NCBI GenBank assembly: GCA_940337035.1
Contig: OW679200.1
Location: forward strand, 21,927,090-21,991,089
Length of the DNA stretch: 64,000 nt
DNA from: Agriotes lineatus
Lineage: Eukaryota; Arthropoda; Insecta; Coleoptera; Elateridae
Direction of reading: 5' to 3'
The notes beneath the pieces are model-generated. The model saw only the letters and a program-made list of their open reading frames with translations. It was not told the origin of the DNA and made no database searches. A program made the translations under genes and the position numbers. This document shows, one piece after another, positions 11,784-24,138 of this stretch. Each line of letters opens with the position of its first letter. The stretch's first letter is position 1.

Positions 11784-11885
11784 CGCTGATTCGCAAGAAG
11801 CCCCAACACCAATATTATTTTGTGATGTATGAAAGGATCTTCATTTATATATCAATTTTACTGTTCTTATTATATATACGCTCAT

Positions 11886-12180
11886 GGACAGTGGAAAGTT
11901 GAGCAAACACATCCCCTTTCACCAAGATAACGCGCCCAGTCATACGTCTTCCATTGTAAATAACTTAATTTTTAAAACAGGATTCGAAGTGTTAGAACGT
12001 GCACCTTTTGTTCACCAGACGTAGTTCCCTCTAATTATTATCAACTGCCTCCAAGACGGCACGGAGAAAGATTTTCTTCAGACCACGATAGTGGTTTTAA
12101 GAGCTCTATCGGTCCCAAGAGGCCATAAAAACTTTTAACAAATGTATTAGCCTTAAAAGTGAATTGTCGAATAATAAAAA
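11886..12180 (+). pseudogene. mariner-like transposase relic (C-terminal half)
   Basis: The plus-strand frame from about 11886 contains PFHQDNAPSHTS, the second catalytic aspartate region of mariner/Tc1 transposases, then GFEVLERAP. After a one-base frameshift near 12010 it continues with PDVVPSNYY, corresponding to the SPDLxPxDYxLF block that holds the third acidic residue. In-frame stops follow. The N-terminal DNA-binding part and first catalytic residue are absent, so this is dead. It lies directly downstream of the LINE tail, inside the 11-kb forked intron. Confidence 0.75.
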
Positions 12181-15100
12181 AAACTATTTTTGATATTATT
12201 ATTGGAACTAGGAAAGGAGAGGAGAAAAGAAATCACCCCTGGTATTAGTTCTAAGGAAATTGAAGGAAGAAGTGCAATGCGTAAAAGTGCATGTCATGGA
12301 GACGAAACATAAAAAAATGAACCTGGCTACGAACTATAGACAGTCTGATTTACGTAGCAATGGATAAGGAGAAATATTCAACATGTGATCCCAGACATCT
12401 GAAGAACATTGTGGATAAGAAGAAGAAGAAGTCATTCTTATCCAAATTACATCGAATTAGTTGAAATGCCCACAAAATGAGTAATTATTCAATTATATAT
12501 TTTCATGAGAAACGTAAGAATAGTCTACAATCTTTCCAGATGGCTTAACGAGGTACCAGTACATCAACTTGACATATATGGTGAGAATTACGCTTAAGGT
12601 AGCAGTTTAGTCACTTCTGCGCGACATGAATAAAATCCTGTGAATATCCCCGTTCGAGCGGCTTTCTGTGACGCTCATTTTTTCACATAGTACATCTAAC
12701 GTTACTAAAAAAACGGGAATGAATTTCTCTAATTGCAGCTGGTAATTCTGCAGCCTTTTTATGGTTTCAGAGCTGCTTAACGACAGAGAGGCTTACTTGG
12801 ATTTAAGTGTTATATAACTGTACAGCGTTGCTGCAGGTACAAGCGTTTAACGAATAACTCGAATTGCTGCTTTGTTTTAATAGAATTATTTAATTCACAC
12901 CTTATTGTTCTTTTCAAAACGGAATAGAACTCGTATTATTAGATTAGAGGTGAATTATTACTAACCAAAGATGGAGATCCGATAATTTAATTTTCGTGGA
13001 ATCATTGTGCATATACGAAATATGTTTTTATTGGAGCAGAATGTAATTATATATAGGGCCCGAACTAAATATTGAAACAGAATCATACAAATTTAAAGTA
13101 TTTTTAATAAAAAATTGTGTAACACATATAGTAAGGTGAAAGATCGGTCGGTTTGATCAAACACGTAAAACAGCAAATACTGTACCTACTACTCGAAAAT
13201 GTTGATCTGCATTCATAGACCAATCACAAGTGAATCACTGTGACACTGACACTTAGTACTGTGAGACCAAAAGAAACTTTCAACTAGTGGCTTCTTCAAT
13301 TACAATTTGAAAGTAAAACCATAGTGTGAAAGTTTACATTGAAAATAGCAACCTTCTAAAACAAACCTTTTACTGCCGGTATCAGGCCTCGATTAATATA
13401 AAATGAAAAATATGCATTTCGTAGTAGGCGTTAATTTCCACTACTTGTAAATTTTTAAGAGAAACAAACATGTTGCATGAAAACACGAAAGTTGCTAATT
13501 TATAGGTGTGCATTATACAAACTGCAACTGGTTGGGTAATTGCTGAAATTATTGTTATTTATAAACGATCTAGACGTTTTTAATGGTTGATTTTTTCTAA
13601 AAGATTCGTATCTAGTTGCACAGTAAGTGCTCCTTTATATAACTGAAAGGAAGTCAGACTTTAATTAAAATAAATATTGTATATTAGAAAAATTGTAATG
13701 CAATTTAATAAACACAAAATTACTTTGTAATTTAATCTGAGCTGTGAGATCTAAATAACAGCTTTAAGAGAAATACTGCAAAATTCCGAAGAAGTTTATG
13801 TAAACCACAGCACTTCATTAAGTACAAATTAACTAATTAGTCTTTTTATACAATTTTTATTGTAGCAACAAGCGACCTTGAAGGAGTAGGCGCACTTTGT
13901 CCATTAATTACTGCATTTAATTGCCCAGATAATGTAATTGAATTAGAAGTATTATTAGTAGTTCATTAATCTGATTACTGTCAAACTGAAATATACTCAC
14001 AATAAGCTGAGTAATTGCCGTTAATGCAGTAATTACTACCTAAGTCAATCTGGTAGCTTTAGAATAATGTGCGCCTAGTAGAAAGATAAATTATGTACAT
14101 CTGTTACTAGAGAACTAAGAGATTCACTATTTCTAAATGCTTTACGGTTGTAGCCCTGGGGAGCGAAAAATTAAACCTTTTAATGTTTTTGGTGCGTTTA
14201 TATTAACCGAGAGTTAATTAAGCCATTAATTGCTTTTAAATTTGCCTTAATCATACCCCCCCCCGCGTTAACTTGTCAATTTCGTAGTTAGCTGAAAAAC
14301 TAACAAAGTATTATTGGTTTACGATTATTTTAGAAAATGGTTAACAATTCTAATAAACCAATTCAAATGATTGGTAGAAAAAATAGTTTAACTTTTGATA
14401 GGAGATTATTTGAATAAATTGAACAATAAGAAGTGCCTGTTATAATTAATTAAAAAGCGTATTACTATAATTGCAACCATTTAATGAATAATTACAAACT
14501 GTGTGAACTTGAACTAATAAGTTCTGTCTACTCTACAATTTACTGCAGATGAAAAAATGATCTATTGGCATATCGGCTAATAAAATAAAGTGGCGGTTTT
14601 TAACGAATCAGAAAAGAAACTTTACTAATCATAAAATCAAATAAGGACAAACTGTTTTCAATTCTTAATTTGGATTAATCTATTTAATTACATTAATAGA
14701 TGCCTAGGTATAGTTTATAAACTAGAATTAAAGATCCGAGTTGCATAATAATTGGTTGAGTTACAAAGTATAGTTTTATATATTCGTGGAGCTTTAGACA
14801 TTAGTTAATAAGTAATTTATAATACTACCAACTTGGGAAGGCCAATTCTTAATATACAGTGATAAACAAAAATGATAACTTGATATAATTTGGTTTATTT
14901 TAATGCACTACAAATTAGATATCATAAGTAGGTACTATTATAAATGAAGGTTACATGCTATGAACGAAAACATATTTGTTACTATCAAAGCTAATTCGGA
15001 TAACAATAAGTGATGTAAATGCCAGCGCAGTGTCAACATTTGCATTGATATTTAGTAGATCACAACAGATATTCTGATAATTTCCAGCCAAATCCCATTG

Positions 15101-15360
15101 GTTGTTTTACACACCTTGGTTTGAGGGTAATTTAAATTTTCTCCATGGAGAGTTCCCTAATAATTAGCTAATTACTGCTAAAGCGCAACTATGGCGTTCA
15201 TTCTGATTCTGCAGTCGCTGTACTGTACTTCATTAAGTCATTGTTCAATAAATCATTTGTTATTCAAACTCTCAATATGAGTTTGCCTTAGAAGAAGCTA
15301 ACTACATCATCTTTCTTCCAATATTTTCATCTTAGCAGATGCGTAGTGATCATGAACAGT
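12181..15360. other. AT-rich intronic DNA with homeodomain-core clusters; no gene
   Basis: No coding frame or element is recognisable. Between about 13820 and 14460 the sequence is unusually rich in TAATTA, TTAATTAA and ATTAAT cores, and a similar tract lies near 15160-15180. This is compatible with conserved cis-regulatory DNA, but composition alone could produce it. Confidence 0.3.
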
Positions 15361-15363
15361 TGC

Positions 15364-15515
15364 CTATTCGGATGGTAGTTTGATGTATTGTCTTATACCA
15401 TTCTTCTCTGTCATCGGTAGCTCAAGCCGTTCACTGGTGGTGTTCAGAAGAGCTTTGGTAGTGTCCAGCCAGGGCGTGGGAGAGCTACCTTTTCCAGATC
15501 GTCGCCTCGAGTGGA
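15364..15515 (-). pseudogene. LINE reverse transcriptase C-terminal fragment
   Basis: The minus-strand frame contains SRRRSGKGSSPTPWLDTTKAL, then LNTTSERLEL. It matches in shape the RRxGRPxTRWxDxxx module at the C-terminus of insect LINE reverse transcriptases, usually followed by an ARDRxxWRxxI-like segment (here MTEKNGIRQYI). The apparent ORF continues upstream to 15684, but that part is not recognisable. Short, isolated and diverged. Confidence 0.45.
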
Positions 15516-15899
15516 ATGATTGAAGAATCGTAGTAAGCTTCACTTTATTTAAAACAGTAGGATTATATCTATGTTCACTACAGGAAACATTAAGCGACTT
15601 CTGCAATAGGTTGGCGAGCTGTAGCGTGTATTGTCCAAGTTTTACGTGCATATTTGAAGGCGAAAAATACAAGGGTTTCAACATGATTGGTATTTACATT
15701 AGTTGTTATATCTTTGCTTGTCTATATTGTAAATTAGATTTCGTGTGCGAATTAGCCCATCAATACTAATTCTACCGTCCTGCTACTCTAGTATTATCGA
15801 ATTATATGTTGAAAAGGTAAGTCTATAGAACACCCTTGCCTGACTTTGACACGGTACTTGACCTTGCTACACCTGAGTTTATTAACAGTAGTTAATATT

Positions 15900-16200
15900 T
15901 TCATATAGCCAGCGGTTTTAACAATATGACGAAAAAGAAGTGTTTTTTCGCGGAAACTCACTTTGAGTGTTCCTGTCCGCGACCAGAAGGCGTTCGTGGT
16001 GCAACACTTACTTATTCGAGCTGCCGAAATCTACCTCAAACACTCAACAACGTGGATTTCGCGTGGGGCGCTAAAATAACGCCCCGGATTCAAGTTTTGG
16101 CTTTTAAGATGCCTCAGCGCAATTTATCGGGCCCTGAAAATAGCTGTTCAAATACAGTCTGCAAGCATCGGTGACCAGGTGACGCTGCCCATTGAAGTGC
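15900..16200. other. higher-GC low-repeat island; 82-codon plus frame, unrecognised
   Basis: This tract is distinctly richer in GC than its surroundings and carries an open plus frame at 15926-16174, beginning MTKKKCFFAE and containing several Cys residues (ECSCPRPEG). No splice sites or family motif support a gene. It could be a coding exon of an unknown gene or conserved non-coding sequence. The following stretch 16200-17388 has nothing recognisable. Confidence 0.2.
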
Positions 16201-17388
16201 ACAATTTCTAGAACAGGATCGATTTCTTCGAGCATTTTGGAAGTGTCGAATCCAAATGTAAAGCAATTAATTTGCGTACCTGCATGTAGTTATTAAAGGT
16301 AGGTGGTTCACGCTTCCTGGACCCTACAGAAATAGCGTGTTGTATCATATTGCGTCTCAACCCAGGTGATAGGTTTGGGGGCGTGATTTCAAGTGTGTCC
16401 TAAGCGTGTGTATCAGATTACAGTGCAAGGTGCGGTGAAATATCGCGCGAAGTATGAAAGCTACTTGGGTGTCTTTTTAATGTTGCTTAGATGCAAATGT
16501 GTTTCAGATATGATTACGAACTGCTATTATTTGACTAAATGCGTGTAGAAACGAGCTAATGCGCGTTGATTACACATTATTCGTTAACACCGGTGAAAGG
16601 TCAATACATATTTGTATTGCATTGATGTTGGCTTGTATTTGACTGGAATTTTGGGGTACGTATTTTTAGTGTTACAAATTCGATTGGGTTTTCGCATTGA
16701 TTTTTCCGTAACCACGACTGGGATAAAGATAAGAGGTCTCTTATTGCAAACTGAGCTAGTTAAGAGCAAAAAGCGCAAAATAAGTTACAAAAGTTAAATA
16801 CAATGAGCGGCCTACTAAAAACATCATTGCACCTTATCTTCTGATTCTGTAAGTTCAGGAGCATGGCTTGTTAAATTGTAGGATTGGGTTAAATTTATTC
16901 CTTCAATTCTTAATCATGTTAAACATTATATGTCATAGTAGATCCCATCAGACATTGTAGTAGACCGCGTATAATGTAGATATAGTATTCTTCAGCCTTC
17001 TTAAGTAATTACCTAATATTAGGGATATGTTTTCTGGCGAAAAGACGAGAATACTTAGGAACAAGCAACGGATGGCGACGGAAAATATTAACTAAGCAAA
17101 ATATATCGTACAGCTGAAATTTGAAAACCAAGATGCCTAAGTTGTTCGTTGGTAAACATTAAATAACAGTAAATATACGCGTATTGCTAATAGATATACT
17201 GATGGGTAAGTTGCTCAAATACATCTATTTAAAGGTAATCCGTTGCTTTTATAGCCTTAATCAAGTACACAAATGCAAAACCACTATTTTGACTGTTGGA
17301 AATTGAAATTTAATTCCTACAAGTTGTTTGCAATTTCCCATTTTTATTCTATTTTTCTGAAATTTCAATACTTAAGAATCTTTCTTAC

Positions 17389-17572
17389 CATCCACTTAAC
17401 GCAATTGATGCAACCCATTTGACTAGCAGCGTGAATTGGGGCCATGCCATCTTTAGCCCGGACATAGAGCGACCCTCCTGCTTCTAAGACTAAGAACTTC
17501 AGAACCTCCAGGTGCCCCTCCTGAGCGGCCAAGTACACCGGAGTGACGTCATTGTCCATCTGTGTGTTCGCA
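17389..17572 (-). CDS. f: forked/espin-like protein, ankyrin-repeat exon A
   Basis: Internal coding exon of an arthropod forked (vertebrate espin) homologue, a protein that cross-links actin filaments in bristles and similar projections. On the minus strand an acceptor (TTTCAG) precedes 17572 and a GTAAGA donor follows 17389. The exon is 184 nt: one base completing an upstream codon, then 61 codons. It encodes two ankyrin repeats, seen as DNDVTPVYLAAQEGHLEVL and then KDGMAPIHAASQMG, with the TPLHxAAxxGH-type cores intact. It ends in phase 0 after KWM, and the next exon continues VQEQGVDPN, which I recognise as a continuous forked-family reading. The upstream exon that would supply the first two bases of the split codon was not found. 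Seen: frame, splice sites, repeats. Known: family role. Inferred: orthology. Confidence 0.93.
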
Positions 17573-20330
17573 CTGAAACAAAACATAATTATAAGTATCA
17601 ACATGTACCCACATAACCTCAATGAAAAGCATTGACATTTAAAACCAAGTTAAATCGAATTCCGTGTTTTTCAAGCTATAAGTAGGCTAAGCGTCGTTGA
17701 GATGATTAAAGAGAGATGATCGGCGTGGTTTTTATTTTAATCAAATATTTAACGTTCTAACTATAAATAAAATGTGCGACAAATTATGGAGATGTTTATC
17801 TGTTACAGATGAGATACATACTGGAGACAAATTTGTGCCTTGACATTTAGAAATAGGACGATTTTAGGAATTTTAAAAGTGTTTAATAGGTGATTATTTC
17901 CTGAATGTTATATATATATATATATATCACGTATTTACACAGTTGTTTTGTATAGAAAATTTTGATCTTATCATTTGAATCATGGCAGAGTTGTCAGGAC
18001 TAGACCAACGGTAGTTCTAAAAACTCGTTTTTAGGAGTGAGATATGGGTGACATTTGATGTGTCCTGTATTTCTACTATAAATGGGTGTTCAATAGAAAT
18101 GCAGAAGCATATTGAATTAGATATTCAGTAATAAATTTTAATTAATTGGGCTATTATGCGCGCCTAGCATAAATTTATGGTAAATTGATTAGAACTATTG
18201 TCTGTTATATTTATGGCATTAACGGGCATTTTAAATTGACAGTGAAACGCGAGAATGTTGTGCTTATACAGACATGCATAATCAATTTTCATAATTGAAG
18301 CATCATGTTACATATCTTAAATTCCGGGTTCTGTACTATAGTACTCTGCTTATTGTGGATTGTTTCTAAACTGAAAACATTCGAAATATATGATCCCCTA
18401 GCCTTAATGTTAAATAAAATGTTAATAAAAAAAGAATGTATTTTAAAATCAAATTTTAACTCCATAGGATTTCCTCCACACGCCGAATAATGCTTGCAGT
18501 TTTTACAACGTGGCTTGTCTTTCTCTCATTGATGGGCATTCTTACGTAGAACTAATTTAGTATGTGCTTAATAAATAATTTTACTGATTGACGTTAGCGA
18601 TTTGCGTAACTTCACAATCAATAATATTTAAAAATCTCTTTAATGCCAAGCAGATTAATATAATTATTTGCATTGGTGTCACTAGTGAATGACCTACAAT
18701 TTTTTCAATTGCACCTGCTAAGGCAACAAACGACACCTACACGAATCCTGACCTTGCGCAAAAATCTTGTTATGGGCGTGTATTCTACAATCAACACATC
18801 TCGTATTGTTACTACAAACCACCTACGTCTAGATCAAGTTGTACTATCGTCCAAACCTACTCAATTGGTAGGTGTTAAAAGCCAATATTTGCTTGGTTTA
18901 TCTTAGAAGTTTAGAACTTTTTACATGGCGATATGCTGAAATGTTAAGCTGATTATAACTGAGAGCAATCGTCTTTATGGAATTATGTATATCAAACTGA
19001 CCTTTAATGAGACCGACAAGTTATCCGGATAATAATTTTGCCCAATATAGCGTAAGTGCGCTTTCGCAAATCCGCTACAGTTGTGCCATTTGCTGCCATT
19101 AACATTTTAATTAATATAAAAATGGGGCGAAAGGCTTTATTAGCAGTCATCATTCAAAGGTTGCAAGTTGAAAATTCGCATAAAAAGCGTCTCGACCTCC
19201 CAGGCATTATAAGCGTAATCAAGTTTTTCATTGCAACTTTCTGAAGCGGCAATAAAATTTATATGAAAAGTCGCAATCGGATGACATCAGTGCATTTTAC
19301 AATTCCTCGGAGGACAGTTGCAAAACGGCTTCTAAAGATCATAACAGTATTGCGGTGCAATGGTAAATTAAATAAATTATGAACTCCATGCGTGGTATGG
19401 TGCCTTATATGCAAATCGGAGATTCCACCCACATTTACTTAATTTCTTTAATGGTTCTCATTTAGTGCTACTTCACTTAATGAAAACATTGAGCAACGCC
19501 GGTACCACGCGCGGGAGTTGCTAAATAGTGGAAATGTCTCATTGGGGAGCTTAATTGATGTAAATGTGACATTTGCTTGTTTTCAGGAATAATTCAATTT
19601 GCTTGTGAAACAGATTTTCAGGACAATAAGCGTGCAAATGGAAGAATTTGTGGTCGTTAATTTGTGGAAAGGTTATGATGACAGCCGCACGCAATATTGT
19701 CTTAAGCAAGGCCTTGCCAATTTATGGCTTTGCTTCCTGCAGTAGAAAGAATAAATACGACTGCCACCGTCATTAATCTTTGACTTGAATATTTCGAAAG
19801 GTGAGACGTGTGCTGGCGATAGTTAATGTAAGAGCGATACCAAGGCAAAATAAGCAAAATATGTAATTGATTAAATGAAGACTGTGGATAGGTTCTTCTC
19901 ATGTCGACAGTTAACTTTGAATTTAAATGTCACCGAAATTGCGCTGGATATGGGAATATCAAAATTGGTTAAACGAAGATTATTAGTTATCTTGATGTTT
20001 GCATTTTGACTGCATGGTGATAGCTATTTTTGTTGCCTTTAAACATTAGACTTTCATCCTACGCACAAAGGTCTGACGATATCTGGTCTTAAATAATTTC
20101 AACTAAGATGGTATTTTCAAAAGAAATTATGTTCTTCAGTTTAGCTGGATTATTTGCTACGTAAGGCTACAAAGAAATAAAAAAGTCAAACCTAATACAA
20201 TCCACTCCAACGCCAATCTAGAAGAAAGTATTAACCTCGAATAAGACTCTTAAAGAAGTGAGGGAGGAAAGAAAATCTAACCTAAATCGAAAAAAGTTCA
20301 TGGATTTGACTTCATAACGAACGGTCAAAT
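17573..20330. other. forked intron upstream of exon A (or intergenic); no feature supported
   Basis: The upstream ankyrin exon expected on the minus strand was not found here. The only repeat of note is a (TA)n run at about 17909-17927. The segment 19030-19700 is low in repeats and looks like possible conserved non-coding DNA, with no firm evidence. Confidence 0.3.
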
Positions 20331-20524
20331 ACTGAAACAACTACAGGAGAAAGGTATAAGTGGCCATGCTGATTGGCCATGCTGATTTGCCTAATAAATG
20401 TAGCTTTCAAGCTAAGACATGCCACAGTAAGTGGTAAGACATCAAATTAAGTTAAGTCATACAGATCGATATCAAAACTGCTTGGAAATTAAAACAATAA
20501 TAGAAAACGACTAATACCAAACGA

Positions 20525-21095
20525 TTAGTTTGGATTTAGTCTGAAACACTCTACTATAATAGATCAAGCACAGAATCATAGAGAGTATTGAAAACGCACT
20601 AGAGGGTAACCAAATTTGTTTAACTGTTTTCCTTGATATAGCACGGGTCTTTGATAACGTTTCGCAAGGGGGAGTGATAAACAAATTAAATATATTAATA
20701 AAATTTTGCAAAAGAAAATTCGTAGAACTGCTAACATCTTATATACGAGTATCTGACAGATTGTTCAGGATTAAGTAAGAGAACCAATACTCAAAGCTCA
20801 AAGAGATAAGGCTGGTGTACCTCAAAGTAGTGTTCTTGGTGTTCCCAGTCTCCAGTTGTTACTACTCTGCTGGCAGTAGGATTCAATATAGAAGAAACCA
20901 CCAAATTCAGTGAGAAAACTATCAGGTTGTTGTTGGATAAGTACGTGGAAAACTAAAATTAATAAACAAAAATCCTTTCTAATTAGAGTTACAAACTCCA
21001 TATGAAAATTAAGATGGAACGAACACATTAAGAAAAAAAGAAAAGAACTCGAACTTAAATCTAGACACATGTATTGGCTGTTGGGAAGACACCCT
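20525..21095 (+). pseudogene. Jockey-like LINE reverse transcriptase pseudogene
   Basis: Ordered reverse transcriptase motifs are visible across several frames. FGFSLKHSTIIDQ lies at about 20529, the finger motif normally written QFGFRxxxST. NQICLTVFLDIARVFDNVS at about 20611-20665 is motif A with the catalytic Asp in FLDIARVFD. AGVPQSSVLG lies at 20811-20840 (motif B). KRKELELKSRHMYWLLGRHP at about 21033-21092 is the thumb region of Jockey-type elements. The YxDD motif C between 20850 and 20900 is missing. Frame changes and stops between blocks show it is long dead. Confidence 0.8.
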
Positions 21096-21449
21096 TAATT
21101 GTCCAGTCGAACCACAATACCTATCTATAGTGTGGAAATTAAGTTTCGCATACATTTGGTAACTCCTTTAATCATCGTTTTTGGCAGACCGCATTTTAAA
21201 GCGATTCTCAGGTTTTTATATAATTTGATTTAAATTTTATGACTTCATCAATACATTTTTTTTAAATTACAACCTATATTTTTCTATTTATTTCGGTAGT
21301 AAGTTTTAATCTGTTTTCCAGGGTGTAAAATCTTAAATAGGTTACCTTACAAAAAAATGGGAGAACGGCCATAAAGTTCATAGAGTAAAGATGAATTAAC
21401 AGAGTAATTTTAGTTATCTGGATTGAAAACAAAAAAATAGTGTGACTCC

Positions 21450-21500
21450 AGAATCCCCCCCCCCCTGAAGCAATGAGAAAGAGGTTCCAGGGGGGGAACG
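21450..21500. repeat. poly-C/poly-G inverted repeat
   Basis: A run of about 13 C is followed, about 28 bases later, by a run of 8 G within GGTTCCAGGGGGGGAACG. It could form a GC hairpin and may also be error-prone in assembly. The minus frame covering it (21414-21671) is unrecognised. Confidence 0.5.
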
Positions 21501-23003
21501 ATAGAAGAACTTAGCGAAAAGGATAAAAGAAAAAAAAACTGGGGATGCGTCAAACAGAATTATATAAAATTTATTCAGGTCTTTACATTTGCACCGATAT
21601 ATTGCTATCCCTACAGTTACTAGTGAGATAAGAAGATTCACTGTCGTCGAGGCTATCCAATCCATCGACATCCAAAATCTTTATCGAGGACTGACTATGA
21701 TCAAACCGTTAGAACTAGTGTTGTAGTTAACTGTTTTAAGATAAAACCAAGAAAACGAAAGGAATGGGAGAATTTAGTATTCTAAGTGTGTTGTAGTTTT
21801 AAGCTTTTAGAAAAAAATCATGGCCGGTCTAACTAGACCAGTTTTAATATGTTAAAACAAAAAGAAGCTAATCAACGATTGTTTGTTGCATTCATCTTAA
21901 AGGTAAGAGAAAGGAGCTTCTTTATTAATATATGCTGAATACAGTTAATGCAAATAGTCTGTTACTTTATTGAGAAACAGCTATTCATGATTATACATAC
22001 TGATGTCGTGGAGAAGGTATTAGAAGATTAATTATAATAATAATATTGAAACATAGCATTCTTTTGTAAATGAGAATTTCTAGAGAACTCAGACTCCTTT
22101 TTAAATATTTATAAACAACAGAATAAACCAAGCTTGCTTTTAATTCCACAACTATAAACGACAGCATCTAACATTATGTAAGCCGCTATGAAAGCTTTCA
22201 GGATGAGGAACGTTAATACCAAGGAAAACGTGAATATTAAACTTTGATCACAAGAAGACGTAAAAGGAGTAAAAATGCAGTGCAGAATATACCAGCGAGA
22301 TTTATGTCAAAACTCGAAATAGAGTAAATTCAAGAACACCTGGTATCAATCAAAGCTTCTGGAAAATGGTTTGAAAAGAAATGGAACATTCTTTTTATAT
22401 TGGCCAAAAGAGTGTGTGAAGGATGGTGCAAAATAGGAATAAATCAGTTAATCAATATGTAGAATTATTGAAGAATATAAACTTCGAAGAATGGGTAGCT
22501 TAGAAAACCTATACAAGAAATATCTCAATAACACAGATATACTAATGCAAATTCCAGAAAACAAGGCCAAAGAAGAAGAAGAAATATAATAAACAAACTG
22601 TAATGGTAGTACATATAACTAGTTTCTACCATTCCTACACAAGCACTTGCTACTATTCTTTAAAATGATTATTCTTTTTACTGAATCATCGATTGGGTTT
22701 GCATTGCTTGGTTTTTAAGAAATTACTTGGTAGGAATGAGACGTATGTTCAGCTAAATGTACTTTTCAAGTTAGCCAATTGCTTCACTCATCTGATTTAG
22801 AAACAAAATGAAGAAGTTTTTATAAAACTGTCTGAATGCAATTTAAATAAATGTTATCAATGATAATGAGAAGAAGCCAAGTTTTAGACGATGCTGCATT
22901 ACGATGTTCTACTATAACATATCCAGAAGTATTATGGAATTCCTTGAATAAACATTTCCAGTACAGCGCAGACACAATACCAGCTGAAGAGCAAGGTCTG
23001 AAG

Positions 23004-23119
23004 TCAGCACAAGAAAGCCGAATTGGCCAATGAGAGCCTCTTATTTCAAGGCTAGAGGCAGAGTAAAGGCGAATTAAATTCTATCACTGGCCAATTCGGC
23101 CTTCTTGCGCTGGCGTCAG
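23004..23119. repeat. imperfect palindrome, MITE-like
   Basis: The arm GCACAAGAAAGCCGAATTGG at about 23007 continues with CCAATGAGAG. It is mirrored at about 23082-23112 (CACTGGCCAATTCGGCC then TTCTTGCGC), with two or three mismatches and a loop of about 50 bp. Too short to code; either a MITE or a transcribed hairpin. The surrounding 21500-23000 and 23120-23440 show no recognisable gene. Confidence 0.55.
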
Positions 23120-23439
23120 GTAGAAAAAATGACCTTAGACCTTGTTTTTTCCGACGGTATTGGCTGACATCGTTCAAGAATTACCTAACATCTCTAGGAA
23201 AAATAATTAAAATATAATATTCTTCCCTTAGATTCCCGAAAGATAATCGTAGAATAATGAATAAGAGATCAAAATTGGAAGTGACTTAAAAATTGGCAAA
23301 GCAAAATAGAAAGCTGGAGTCTGTATAAGAACAAGAAAAATGCTATTACTGTTGCAATGATCAACGTTGCAATTATTCATGCGATTGTCATAATTATTTT
23401 CATCTATCTTGACACGCCCGGCATAAGAGTGCAGGAAAA

Positions 23440-23770
23440 GGTATCGTCCTCAACTATTGAAGCCACAAGGGTTTTTACTACCGCTAATCTCTATCCTTCT
23501 ACTCTTCTACCACTTTAAGCCTCTCTTTTAAGCTGGATGTCGCACCTACTTTTAGCATTATTTTGCAGCCTTCTAGTAACGAATATACAGTCGTTATACG
23601 TACGATTTGGTAACATTAAATCGCTTAGTTAAACACGTGAAGCCCAAGAAAATTTAAACAGCTCCTGTAGCTATAAAGTTGGTTCCATTGCCGTTAGATG
23701 GCATTAAACCAGTAAGTCCGATCGCGGACGAACTAAGTCCGATCGGTGACGATCTAGTGTGACGAACTAA
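23440..23770 (-). repeat. dispersed repeat, copy 2 (inverted relative of 7555-7925)
   Basis: The reverse complement begins near 23770 with CCGATCGGACTTAGTTCGTC and CGCGATCGGACTTACTGG. It ends near 23480 with GTAGGTGCGACATCC and GGCTTAAAGTGGTAGAAGAG, paralleling the two ends of the 7.6-kb copy. The middle is diverged. Unclassified element without a visible frame. Confidence 0.6.
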
Positions 23771-24138
23771 TGAATGAGATTTTGGTGGTTTATGTTATGT
23801 ATACAGAGCGACTATAAATGATCATAGGTCCAGAGTGTTTTGATAAAATAAAATTATTTCCCGTTTTATTCTTATTGTTTTGGTATTATGCTATACTACT
23901 GTAAGTGATTTTAACATGTTAAAATTGCGTTGTTGCTAAATTGCAATAATAGAATAGTTGCTTATTGAATATTTCATTTTTATAACGCCAACATAAATTG
24001 ACTTGTGATGCACATGTGTTATGCAACAGTTCACACTTATGTGTGCAGTACAGACTGCATACTGCGAAGACATATCGTACACACATACAATACGCCAGTA
24101 AAAGCAAAAGACGTGAATCTCCAACGCACTCGGGACCT

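Noticed and set aside
22160..22590. Possible ORF fragments (for example EYKLRRMGSLENLYKKYLNN) suggesting another element
   Set aside because: Fragments are short, in different frames and match no family that I can name.
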